From: Clostridiales bacterium
GTDB taxonomy: Bacteria > Bacillota > Desulfotomaculia > Desulfotomaculales > VENG01
Assembly: GCA_016278505.1 (NCBI GenBank)
Contig: JADQBQ010000001.1
Span: forward strand, 1-64,000
Length of the DNA: 64,000 nucleotides
Reading direction: 5' to 3'
In this document: positions 1-7,762 of the stretch, piece after piece
How positions within the stretch are numbered: position 1 is the stretch's first letter
Layout of the letters: each line of letters starts with the position of its first letter
Program-made: the position numbers and the translations under genes
The notes under the pieces: generated by a model
What the model saw: the letters and a program-made list of their open reading frames with translations, nothing else
Databases searched by the model: none
What the model was told of the DNA's origin: nothing

Positions 1-87
1 CCTGTGCTCGGCCCCGCTTCCGCTTATCGACTTCGCTAAGCCTGGCAGCTGCTCGTTTCAATTCATTCGCTATGCGCAAAAGACAGG
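1..87. repeat. Foldback repeat, right half (copy 1, cut by window edge)
   Basis: Matches the right part of the complete copies at 6118-6413 and 35843-36136, from the GC-rich central hairpin to the terminal repeat GCGCAAAAGACAGG (74-87). The left arm lies off the window. No gene sits here. Confidence 0.85.
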
Positions 88-145
88 ATGTCATCAGTTT
101 ACAACTATTACCATATAATATAATAGTTGTTTTATTATCGGTTCA

Positions 146-1951
146 CTATTCCTCTACACCTAACACGGCCATAAAAGCCTCTTGCGGGATTTCCACGTTT
201 CCCACCTGCTTCATCCGCTTTTTGCCTTCCTTTTGCTTTTCCAGTAGTTTGCGCTTGCGGGTAACATCCCCCCCGTAGCACTTGGCCAGAACATCCTTGC
301 GCCTTGCCTTGATGGTTTCTCTGGCAATTATTTTATTCCCGATAGCCGCCTGCAAGGGGATATCGAACATCTGCCTGGGGATTAATTTGCGCAATTTCTC
401 CACCAGCACCCTGCCGCGGTGGTAGGCCTTTTCCTGATGAACAATGGAAGAAAGAGCATCCATAGGCTCACCGTTGACCAGCACATCCATCTTGGTCAGG
501 TCTGACTCCTTGTACCCAACAACCTCATAATCCAGGGAAGCATAGCCACGGGTACGAGATTTTATCTGGTCAAAAAAATCAAAAATAATTTCACTCAGGG
601 GAAGGTCGTAAGTTATCAGAACACGGTTAACACCTAAATACTCCATGTTTTTAAATGTACCCCGCCGATCCTGGCATAGCTCCATCACCGGGCCCACAAA
701 CTCCTCCGGAACCATGACTGTGGCCTTAACATACGGCTCTGTCATTTTTTCTATATTTCCTGCAGGAGGCATATTGGTCGGGTTTTCAATGTGCAGCACG
801 CTGCCATCCGTTGTATGCACCTCATATACAACACTGGGGGCAGTGGTGATCAGGTTAATTCCGTACTCCCGTTCCAGGCGCTCTTGCATAATCTCCATGT
901 GCAAAAGCCCCAGAAAACCGCACCTGAACCCAAAGCCCAGAGCCTCGGAGGTTTCAGGCTCGTACACCAAAGACGCGTCATTTAACTGCAGGCGATCAAG
1001 GGCGTCACGTAAATCCTCATAATCCCCTGTTTCCACAGGATATAATCCACAGTACACCATGGGCGTAGCCTTGCGATAACCCGGCAGAGGTTTATCACAA
1101 GGCCTTTGGGCCTCCGTGATGGTATCGCCCACCCGAGTCTCCTTAACGATTTTCATGCTCGCCGCTACAAAACCAACTTCCCCGGCATATAACTCCTTTG
1201 TTTTGGTGGCTGCAGGGAGAAAAACCCCCAGCTCATTAACCTCAAACTCCTTACCAGTCTGCATCATCTTAATCTTCATGCCGTTTTTAAGGGTCCCCTC
1301 GACTACCCGTATGTAGGCAATAACACCCTTATAGCTGTCGTAATGTGAATCAAAGATCAACGCCTTCAAAGGAGCGGTATCATCCCCTTTCGGAGGTGGT
1401 ACCTTTTGCACAATTTGTTCCAGTATTTCTGCCACTCCGGTACCCATTTTAGCCGACGCCATAATAGCATCGGAACAGTCCAGCCCTATCACATCTTCTA
1501 TTTCCTGTTTCACTCTCTCCGGTTCTGCCGCCGGCAGGTCTATTTTATTTATAACCGGGATTATCTCCAGGTCATGATCCAACGCCAAGTAAACATTAGC
1601 CAAGGTTTGGGCTTCAATACCTTGCGCAGCGTCCACTATCAGCAGCGCCCCTTCACAGGCGGCAAGACTCCGGGACACTTCATAATTAAAGTCCACATGC
1701 CCTGGGGTATCAATCAAATTCAAAACATATTTACTACCGTCTTTGGCCCGATAATCCAAGCGAACAGCCTGCATTTTTATCGTAATTCCACGTTCACGCT
1801 CCAAGTCCATTTTGTCTAACACCTGCTCAGACATTTCCCTTGCCGTGAGGGCCCCGGTATTTTCCAACAGCCTGTCTGCCAATGTTGATTTTCCATGGTC
1901 TATATGGGCAATAATACAAAAGTTACGGATTCGCTCTTGTCTTCTTTCCAT
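146..1951 (-). CDS. lepA: Elongation factor 4 (LepA), ribosomal back-translocating GTPase
   Basis: A 601-residue translational GTPase that acts on stalled or mistranslocated ribosomes. G1 AHIDHGKST is at residues 15-23, DTPGHVDF at 81-88 and NKIDLP near 135. EF-G-like domains II, III and V follow, then the LepA-specific C-terminal domain ending in a basic region. The length is normal for LepA. The ATG follows an AGGAGGGACC ribosome-binding site. It lies downstream of a yqxA-like gene and spoIIP, the conserved Firmicutes order. Confidence 0.97.
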   Translation of the reverse strand: MERRQERIRNFCIIAHIDHGKSTLADRLLENTGALTAREMSEQVLDKMDLERERGITIKMQAVRLDYRAKDGSKYVLNLIDTPGHVDFNYEVSRSLAACEGALLIVDAAQGIEAQTLANVYLALDHDLEIIPVINKIDLPAAEPERVKQEIEDVIGLDCSDAIMASAKMGTGVAEILEQIVQKVPPPKGDDTAPLKALIFDSHYDSYKGVIAYIRVVEGTLKNGMKIKMMQTGKEFEVNELGVFLPAATKTKELYAGEVGFVAASMKIVKETRVGDTITEAQRPCDKPLPGYRKATPMVYCGLYPVETGDYEDLRDALDRLQLNDASLVYEPETSEALGFGFRCGFLGLLHMEIMQERLEREYGINLITTAPSVVYEVHTTDGSVLHIENPTNMPPAGNIEKMTEPYVKATVMVPEEFVGPVMELCQDRRGTFKNMEYLGVNRVLITYDLPLSEIIFDFFDQIKSRTRGYASLDYEVVGYKESDLTKMDVLVNGEPMDALSSIVHQEKAYHRGRVLVEKLRKLIPRQMFDIPLQAAIGNKIIARETIKARRKDVLAKCYGGDVTRKRKLLEKQKEGKKRMKQVGNVEIPQEAFMAVLGVEE

Positions 1952-2056
1952 CTTGGTCCCTCCTAAATCCGGCTCAACTCACCATATTATAACACCAAGG
2001 ACCAAAGTACGGAAGTTGGATTTAGAAGTGAGATTGGGAAGTTACAAAAGGTTATT

Positions 2057-2365
2057 TTAACTTTGTTTTTTTAATTCATTGTATTCTTCAATCAGCTGTT
2101 CACAAATATCACCGGCTAATTCTTTTATCCCGGCCAATTTTACCACCATTTGCTCTTTGATAGCATCAACGTTGGGCTGAGACAATTCTACTTCTTCGCC
2201 CATAAAGGACATTTCTTCACTTTCCCTTTCTATCGACATTATTTGAAGATGCCTTTTTGGATTGACCAGAGTGTTGTAATTGACCACCGTAGTTTGCACG
2301 CCGTAGCTCAAAAAGCCCAGAAAAACTCCCAAGCTGATTACTATAGCTATCCTGGTTGTGATCAT
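2057..2365 (-). CDS. YqxA-like (DUF3679-type) small membrane protein
   Basis: A protein of about 102 residues with one N-terminal membrane segment (roughly residues 4-22) and a charged, probably helical tail. The ATG at 2365 is preferred because AGGAGG lies nine bases upstream; an upstream TTG would have no such site. It sits between spoIIP and lepA, where Bacillus has yqxA, and I base the family call mainly on that synteny and the topology. Function is unknown; a sporulation role is inference. Confidence 0.6.
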   Translation of the reverse strand: MITTRIAIVISLGVFLGFLSYGVQTTVVNYNTLVNPKRHLQIMSIERESEEMSFMGEEVELSQPNVDAIKEQMVVKLAGIKELAGDICEQLIEEYNELKKQS

Positions 2366-2411
2366 TTCATACTCCCTCCTACACCCAAGCATTTCCTTTT
2401 ATCCACTGCCT

Positions 2412-3509
2412 TTATTCGCTCTGCTTATTTTCATAGATTTCTCGGATAAGCGGTCCCAGCACTTTCCCTAACAACCTTGCTGAATGCACGGCTTCTTCTG
2501 TAGAGTTGCTCACACTACCGATTTCCAGCAAAAGAGCACGGGGGTGTAAAAACTGGTTATAGCGCCCGTCTTTAACCATCACTCCCAAACACAAGCCCGG
2601 ATATTGCTTGTTTATTTCCGAGGCTAACTTTTTAGCAAACTGGTAATTGTTTTGCCATCCCGGGAACTCGGCCCTGGCATCAGAGCCCACTATTATTAAT
2701 ATGGGAGCTAAAATTTCTCCGTCAATATTAACTATACTTTCCTCACGGGACTTACCTGCATCCCTGTGCACATCAAATGCCGCAACAATTTGTGGGTTTT
2801 CCTCCAACAACTTTTCCAACACTGCTTTGGACTTAGCATAAGAATACTGGTAAACATCGTCATTAATGGCATCGGAACGCGCTACACGAATACCCATTTT
2901 TTTTTCCAGCTCTTCTTCAAGGGCGGCGGCAGCCTGGACCACACCACCTTTTTTTCCCTGTAATCGATCCATGCCGTCAGTAAGTGCATATGTTTCACCG
3001 GTATGAGTATTATAGACGGCTATCAGGCATTCTTCCGACAATGTCGGTACCTGGGCTTGCCGGGACTCCTCAGGCTCGGGAGAAGGAGGATTCGGTGGGG
3101 CAGGTGCTGCTTTCATTACCGGAACAGAAGAAGATTCTACTTCCACCGGCACCGGCAGTTCTTTTTCCAGTAAAGCTATAGGACTTTGCCTGTCCAACCT
3201 AAAAACGCGTGAGAGACGTAAAACAAGGATATCAGCCAATTGAATGCTTGACTGGTTATTCAATTCATCATTTAATTCTATCGAAACAGGCAAAAGAGGC
3301 ATTGCTGAACACATCAAGTTGAGGGCATTTTCCCCTTTTTGTCCTAAAATGAGCAATGGGAATTTGGGAATAGCCTGCTGGATATTGTTTAGCTTTAACA
3401 GGCCGATCCCTGTGGAAAAAATTAAAAAAACAATCAGACATATAATTAAGCCCTTTCCACGGCTCCGACCCGGAAGACGCCTGCGGTAATAATACGAAGC
3501 GGGATACAT
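2412..3509 (-). CDS. spoIIP: Stage II sporulation protein P, peptidoglycan amidase/endopeptidase
   Basis: A 365-residue SpoIIP, membrane-anchored by a segment at about residues 20-40. In the family it works with SpoIID and SpoIIM at the septum, where peptidoglycan hydrolysis drives engulfment of the forespore. A proline-rich linker near residues 125-150 precedes the catalytic domain, which has the diagnostic FDVHRDAG motif near 245 and LLEIGSVSNS near 325. ATG after GGAGAG. This is direct evidence for a spore former. Confidence 0.93.
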   Translation of the reverse strand: MYPASYYYRRRLPGRSRGKGLIICLIVFLIFSTGIGLLKLNNIQQAIPKFPLLILGQKGENALNLMCSAMPLLPVSIELNDELNNQSSIQLADILVLRLSRVFRLDRQSPIALLEKELPVPVEVESSSVPVMKAAPAPPNPPSPEPEESRQAQVPTLSEECLIAVYNTHTGETYALTDGMDRLQGKKGGVVQAAAALEEELEKKMGIRVARSDAINDDVYQYSYAKSKAVLEKLLEENPQIVAAFDVHRDAGKSREESIVNIDGEILAPILIIVGSDARAEFPGWQNNYQFAKKLASEINKQYPGLCLGVMVKDGRYNQFLHPRALLLEIGSVSNSTEEAVHSARLLGKVLGPLIREIYENKQSE

Positions 3510-3578
3510 ACCATCTCTCCTTACCCTTTACCAAGGTATTTGTACATCCTATGCCCGCAGGGTTTTAATTATGAAATT

Positions 3579-3614
3579 GCATTGCCCTGCCTTGTAAATA
3601 AGGCAGGGCAATGC
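3579..3614. terminator. Inverted repeat downstream of the holin-like gene
   Basis: A perfect 15-bp stem (3579-3593 with 3600-3614) and a 6-nt loop lie just past the stop of the gene ending at 3617. The following T tract is weak, so this is a probable rather than certain terminator. Confidence 0.6.
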
Positions 3615-3616
3615 AT

Positions 3617-3967
3617 CTATCTTACTACTGTTGGTACTATTGCATCTATTATGCCAATTACAAAAGCGGCGATTAATGCTCCCACAAGGCTTACACTAAG
3701 CAGCGAGGGGATAATAAACTGGGCCAAATAAATAACGACGGCACCGGTAATAAATCCTACCAGGCCTCTACTCTGCGGCGATACCTTATCACCAAGTAAA
3801 CTTTCAGCGAGATAACCGATAACTGCAATTACCACCGCAGCTATTAATGCGCCCGTCAAGCCTCCACTTACTACAAATCCAGGAGCAATCCAGCTTACTA
3901 ACATTAATACAAGTGCAGAAACAACAAACCTAATGGCAAACCCAATCCAGTTTGACAAATTTTTCAC
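3617..3967 (-). CDS. YvlD/phage-holin-4 family membrane protein
   Basis: About 116 residues with four hydrophobic segments and glycine-rich turns, matching the YvlD-like family often annotated as phage holin. The GTG at 3967 lies immediately after AAGGGAGGGG; the longer frame from 4027 begins with residues that do not fit the family. No phage genes are near, so this is probably an ordinary membrane protein. It occupies the place between rpsT and spoIIP where many spore formers carry the germination protease gpr. Confidence 0.75.
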   Translation of the reverse strand: MKNLSNWIGFAIRFVVSALVLMLVSWIAPGFVVSGGLTGALIAAVVIAVIGYLAESLLGDKVSPQSRGLVGFITGAVVIYLAQFIIPSLLSVSLVGALIAAFVIGIIDAIVPTVVR

Positions 3968-4084
3968 CCCCTCCCTTGCTAACGTATTTTTAGAATAAAC
4001 AAAAAAAACCCCATGTATACCGACCACTCTTGCATTTTTTTTTCCCGCATGGTAAAATTCAGTCTGTTAAGGAGGTGATTTGTC

Positions 4085-4351
4085 GTGCCTAATACAAAGT
4101 CAGCAGCTAAAAGAATACGCATTACAGAAAAGCGTACAGTGCGGAACAGAACAGTAAAATCAACAGTAAAAACCGCAATTCGTCGTTTTGAAGAGGCTCT
4201 TACCGCCAACGATCAAGACGGAGCCCAGCAAAAACTCAAAAAGGCGCAAGCGCTTATAGATAAAGCAGTAAATAAAGGTGTATGGCATAAAAATAAAGCG
4301 GCTCGCAAAAAGTCCCGCTTGGTTAAAAAGTTAAAAAAACTGGCCGGCTAA
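4085..4351 (+). CDS. rpsT: 30S ribosomal protein S20
   Basis: An 88-residue, strongly basic protein beginning MPNTKSAAKRIR, typical of S20, which binds 16S rRNA early in 30S assembly. A strong ribosome-binding site (AAGGAGGTG) precedes the ATG. It is a single-gene unit on the plus strand, divergent from the holin-like gene and convergent with holA, with a shared terminator directly after the stop. Confidence 0.97.
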   Translation: MPNTKSAAKRIRITEKRTVRNRTVKSTVKTAIRRFEEALTANDQDGAQQKLKKAQALIDKAVNKGVWHKNKAARKKSRLVKKLKKLAG

Positions 4352-4384
4352 ATAAATACCACCCATGGGAGGGTGGTATTTATT
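4351..4384. terminator. Bidirectional terminator between rpsT and holA
   Basis: A 14-bp perfect stem (4351-4364 with 4371-4384), loop ATGGGA, and T-rich sequence on the plus side. The A/T-rich outer stem suits it to termination from both converging genes. Confidence 0.9.
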
Positions 4385-4389
4385 TTTAT

Positions 4390-5424
4390 TCACTTGATAC
4401 AGGAATCCAGTAACAACATTTCTATGGCGGGATAAAATTCCTGCTTGCCTGTTTTAACATGTTCATCAACCTGTAACATGCCACGCAGAAGGCTTACTAA
4501 TTCCTCCGTTTTAAAATTCTTGCTTTGAGCAAGGGCATTTTTACATACAAAATTGGGCACCTTCATCTGCTTACTTATCTCTGCAAAGGAACATCCAATG
4601 CCTGACAATTCACCCGCCTGCAGAACCAACCGCACCTGCCGAGCCAACATACCCAGAATGGCCTGGGGCGATTCTTTCCGCAAAAGAAGGTATCGTATAC
4701 CATCTAAAGCTTTAACATAATTTTGAGTTCCCAGCGCATCCACCACTGCGAATATGTTCTCTTCACCCCGGTCAGTAACAATAAAAGAGACATCATCTTC
4801 ATTAATTGACTCGCCTGTACCCTTATAAGAAATAAGCTTTTCCATTTCATTCTTAATATCATACATATCGGAACAACGGACGGCAAGCAATTCCGCTGCC
4901 GGCCGGGAAACATCCTTGCCCCCGCGTCTGCCTAACTGCGTAATCCATTTAATAATTTCAGGTGTTTTTAGTTTGGAAAACTCTAAGGCCCCACCATACC
5001 CGGATATTTCTTTAAACGCTTTTTTTCTTCGATCCACACTATCCCCAGTTTCAAAAATGAGGCAGGTAGTGCTTAAAGGTGCTGCTATATATTCCAGTAG
5101 TGGTGAGTTTTTTTGCTGTTTTTTGCCTTTTTTCTTGGCACCACCTCGTGGTGACGACGCAAAGAAGCGAGCCCGCCTGACCACCACAAGGCGTCTTTCA
5201 CCCATCATGGGAGGGGAGGAAGCTATTGCGGCAACATCTTCCTCGGATGCTTCCTGGCCGTCCAGTAAGTCAAAATTAAATTCAGCCGTCTCCGGTGCCA
5301 CTAACACCTTTTTATACTGGTATATGGCCTGTTCCCTCAGATACCCCTCGGGCCCATAAAAAAGGTTTACCGGGGCTATTTTACCACTTTTAAGGTTGTT
5401 TAACAGCTGTATATAATATCGCAA
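4390..5424 (-). CDS. holA: DNA polymerase III subunit delta (clamp loader)
   Basis: A 344-residue HolA/YqeN-type protein. Delta opens the beta sliding clamp within the clamp-loader complex. An N-terminal stretch (NLFYGPEGYLREQAI), a degenerate AAA+ core and an all-helical C-terminal collar domain fit the family. A lysine-rich insert near residues 95-105 (KKKGKKQQKN) is a local oddity. Adjacency to rpsT is conserved in Firmicutes. Confidence 0.92.
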   Translation of the reverse strand: MRYYIQLLNNLKSGKIAPVNLFYGPEGYLREQAIYQYKKVLVAPETAEFNFDLLDGQEASEEDVAAIASSPPMMGERRLVVVRRARFFASSPRGGAKKKGKKQQKNSPLLEYIAAPLSTTCLIFETGDSVDRRKKAFKEISGYGGALEFSKLKTPEIIKWITQLGRRGGKDVSRPAAELLAVRCSDMYDIKNEMEKLISYKGTGESINEDDVSFIVTDRGEENIFAVVDALGTQNYVKALDGIRYLLLRKESPQAILGMLARQVRLVLQAGELSGIGCSFAEISKQMKVPNFVCKNALAQSKNFKTEELVSLLRGMLQVDEHVKTGKQEFYPAIEMLLLDSCIK

Positions 5425-5490
5425 TGTCTACACTCTCCAACCCTGATTATCTTCGCACAGCCTGTAAGACCCCGACCTCGCATAAGGAAA

Positions 5491-5541
5491 GGGGACACAC
5501 CTGCTAAAGCTTGGGTATTTCTCTGGGGACAGGAATGTCCC
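5491..5541. repeat. GGGGACA-type short inverted repeat remnant
   Basis: GGGGACA...TGTCCCC lies in a gene-free gap (5425-5628) and resembles the GGGGAC/GTCCCC blocks in the small element at 33567-33706. It looks like a decayed copy of that kind of element. Confidence 0.4.
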
Positions 5542-5588
5542 CAACTAATGGGATTAACAGGCTGTAAGCTCGAAATAAGTGCGACTAA

Positions 5589-5619
5589 GGTTCAGATGGG
5601 GAAAAACCCCACCTGAACC
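5589..5619. terminator. Hairpin downstream of the thiamine-binding gene
   Basis: GGTTCAGATGGGG pairs with CCCCACCTGAACC with one mismatch around an A5 loop, just beyond the stop at 5629. No strong T run follows, so confidence is moderate. Confidence 0.5.
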
Positions 5620-5628
5620 AAGTCTTCT

Positions 5629-5928
5629 TTATAACTTGCTTTTTACCGATGACACCTTGGAATCCATGGATATTTCTTTATCCCTGCGGTCGTCAATGCG
5701 AACGGTGGTGACCACCCTGCCGATACCTTCATTAAAAGGTTGCTCGTGCATAAGCTTGATCACTTCCAATAGATGATTCAGGTCACCCTCTAAGATGGTA
5801 CCCATGGGAGTAAGCTGGTATTTGACTTCCTTTTCCTTTTCCAACACCTTTAAGCACCCGGAAACATAATTGCTTAACCCGGGAGAAGAAGTGCCGATGG
5901 GGACAACGGTTACTTCCACTATTGCCAT
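5629..5928 (-). CDS. MTH1187/YqgV-type thiamine-binding protein (DUF77)
   Basis: A 99-residue alpha/beta protein beginning MAIVEVTVVPIGTSSPGLS, matching the DUF77/thiamine-binding family (ferredoxin-like fold, oligomeric). The conserved TPMGTILEG is near residue 41. Family members bind thiamine, but the cellular role is unsettled. It stands alone between inverted repeats. Confidence 0.88.
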   Translation of the reverse strand: MAIVEVTVVPIGTSSPGLSNYVSGCLKVLEKEKEVKYQLTPMGTILEGDLNHLLEVIKLMHEQPFNEGIGRVVTTVRIDDRRDKEISMDSKVSSVKSKL

Positions 5929-6018
5929 TTATTATTCCTACCTTTCTTCCTTTTTTCTCTAGTTTAACATGTTTCTTTCATCCAGCCAACTTATATACAA
6001 CGCAAAAAGGACACACTT

Positions 6019-6046
6019 AAAACCGGTACTTAAAAGTACCGGTTTT
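6019..6046. terminator. Perfect hairpin, 13-bp stem
   Basis: AAAACCGGTACTT pairs perfectly with AAGTACCGGTTTT around a 2-nt loop. It lies in the 5929-6422 gap between Fe-ADH 1 and the thiamine-binding gene and could end transcription in either direction. Confidence 0.55.
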
Positions 6047-6078
6047 AGACAATTGTTGTGCTTCATATAGCATAAAAG

Positions 6079-6106
6079 GGGCAGGTTTTCTTTGGAAAAC
6101 CTGCCC
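6079..6106. terminator. Hairpin, 12-bp stem
   Basis: GGGCAGGTTTTC pairs with GAAAACCTGCCC around TTTG. It abuts the left end of the foldback repeat at 6118; with the previous hairpin it may terminate the Fe-ADH 1 transcript. Confidence 0.5.
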
Positions 6107-6117
6107 AGGTTGTTGCT

Positions 6118-6413
6118 AACCTGCCTTTTGCACCCGCTCATTCATTTCATCTCGCAGGCCAAGCTAAAGCTCAGTCTCACGCTCCAGCGGGATTCCCAAA
6201 TTAATAAGCCCCCCTCTTTAAGACCAGCTGTTTTCGCAATGGCATAGATAAAAGTTAGTATTTCGAAAACAGTCGTTATGCCATTGCCGTCCGCCGTCCT
6301 GGCTCAGGGGGCGGCCTCGCACGTCCTGTGCTCGGTCCCGCTTCCGCTTATCGACTTCGCTAAGCCTGGCAGCTGCTCGATTCAATTCATTCGCTATGTG
6401 CAAAAGGCAGGTT
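6118..6413. repeat. Foldback repeat, complete copy 2 (296 bp)
   Basis: Perfect 16-bp terminal inverted repeats: AACCTGCCTTTTGCAC (6118-6133) and GTGCAAAAGGCAGGTT (6398-6413). Imperfect pairing continues inward for about 55 nt per arm. A GC-rich central hairpin is at 6307-6340. An extra module near 6200-6290 has the stem GCAATGGCATA (6236-6246) / TATGCCATTGC (6277-6287), interleaved with CTGTTTTCG (6228-6236) / CGAAAACAG (6264-6272), a pairing order that would make a pseudoknot. No transposase gene. Confidence 0.9.
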
Positions 6414-6422
6414 TGTCATAGT

Positions 6423-7601
6423 TTATAAAACTTCAAAACACCGCTTGTAAATCCACTCGTAGCCTTTGAGATCCAGATCCCTGGGGTTACCCACGGTCTG
6501 AGGGTCATCCATGGCTGCTTTAGCCAAAGCAGGGATTTCTTCTTCTTTTACTCCCAAATCAGCAATATTAGGGATATCAATGTCTTCTGCCAATTCATAG
6601 ACTGCTTCGATACCTGCCAGACAGGCTTCCCTGTCGGTCATACCGGAAATGTCTTCACCCATGGCAACGGCAATGCGCTTAAATTTCTCAGGTTCACCAT
6701 ACCAGTTATACTCCATAACCGGGCCCAGAGTTGCACCTACTGCAGGCCCATGGTGTATCTCGGGATGAATGCCGCCTAGAGTTTGAGTCATGGCGTGAAC
6801 CGCACCGGCACTATCACTACCGTAGGAGATTCCTGCCAGGTGGGCTGCCATGGCCATGTAGTAGCGTGCTTCCACATCCTGACCGTTAGCCACTGCGCGG
6901 CGCAGGTATTGGGCACAGTATTCAATAGCCAGCAGCGCTGCCGCATCAGTGTGCGGCTGTGCATAGTGACAGGTATAACACTCTATAGCGTGACAGAGAG
7001 CATCCATACCGGTACCAGCGGTTATATGGGGTGGCATAGATGTATGAAGCAGGGGGTCTACAATGGCAATATGTGCTGCCAGAAGGGGACCGCCTACGTT
7101 AAATTTAAACTTACGCGCCGGGTCAGTAATAACCGCCCACATGGTCACTTCGCTGCCTGTACCTGCAGTGGTGGGGACAGTAATCAGCGGGGCAATCCTA
7201 TTTTCCAGGTCGCGTTCTGCTGCTTCCCAGTACAGGATATTGCCCTCGTGAGTAACTTCAACCCCTACGCTTTTAGCGGTATCCATGGAACTTCCCCCGC
7301 CAAGCCCAATCAGGCCGTCGCAGCCATTATCTTTATAGGCCTTGGTCCCGGCGCCAACGGTTTCAATGGGAGGATTGGCAATAACCTTATCAAAAACTGC
7401 GTAAGGGATGCCTGCTTCTTCCAGCGGTGCAGTAACCTTGTCCAAAAGACCTGCATTTACAACCCCGGCGTCGGTTACGATTAATGGTTTTTTGACACCC
7501 AGTTCCTTAATGGATTCCGGCAGTTGACTGATGGCGCCTACACCGTGCTTCATAACTGTGGGGATTTCAAAACTTCTCACCTTGTAATAATTGTCCATCA
7601 T
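6423..7601 (-). CDS. Iron-containing alcohol dehydrogenase 1
   Basis: A group III (iron-type) alcohol dehydrogenase of about 392 residues, oxidising a primary alcohol or reducing an aldehyde with NAD(P). The nucleotide loop GGGSSMDTAK is near residue 100. Iron ligands are suggested by GMDALCHAIE and by the two histidines in HAMTQTLGGIHPEIHHG. ATGs at 7607, 7601 and 7598 are possible; 7601 has the best spacing from GGAGG. It lies downstream of AOR1 with repeats between, so cotranscription is uncertain. Substrate unknown. Confidence 0.93.
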   Translation of the reverse strand: MMDNYYKVRSFEIPTVMKHGVGAISQLPESIKELGVKKPLIVTDAGVVNAGLLDKVTAPLEEAGIPYAVFDKVIANPPIETVGAGTKAYKDNGCDGLIGLGGGSSMDTAKSVGVEVTHEGNILYWEAAERDLENRIAPLITVPTTAGTGSEVTMWAVITDPARKFKFNVGGPLLAAHIAIVDPLLHTSMPPHITAGTGMDALCHAIECYTCHYAQPHTDAAALLAIEYCAQYLRRAVANGQDVEARYYMAMAAHLAGISYGSDSAGAVHAMTQTLGGIHPEIHHGPAVGATLGPVMEYNWYGEPEKFKRIAVAMGEDISGMTDREACLAGIEAVYELAEDIDIPNIADLGVKEEEIPALAKAAMDDPQTVGNPRDLDLKGYEWIYKRCFEVL

Positions 7602-7646
7602 AAACATATTCCTCCAATTCTCAAATTATTGATCTTTCTGGTGCCT

Positions 7647-7735
7647 TATCCTGCAAATCCTGTAATCCTGTCTAATGTCTTTGTTCTTTTTTGTTGTTAA
7701 TCTCTATCCCGCGAATCCCATTAATCCCGTCAAAA
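7647..7735. repeat. AGGATT-type short repeats between AOR1 and Fe-ADH 1
   Basis: Two clusters of the dispersed 9-bp-period repeat: ATCCTGCAAATCCTGTAATC (7649 on) and a drifted ATCCC version (about 7707-7733). The gap holds no gene. Confidence 0.7.
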
Positions 7736-7762
7736 TTGCCTTTACGGTTTTTAAGGCCGGCA

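Noticed and set aside
3617-3967. Prophage remnant because of the holin-like annotation
   Set aside because: No other phage gene is near; the YvlD-like family is common in chromosomes.
6218-6403. Minus-strand ORF starting near ANELNRAAARL, also at 35902-36126
   Set aside because: It lies wholly in the foldback repeat and its reading frame breaks differently in each copy; coding is not supported.
6783-7484. 233-codon plus-strand ORF
   Set aside because: Antisense to Fe-ADH 1; no ribosome-binding site and cysteine/histidine-rich nonsense composition. A shadow of the real gene.
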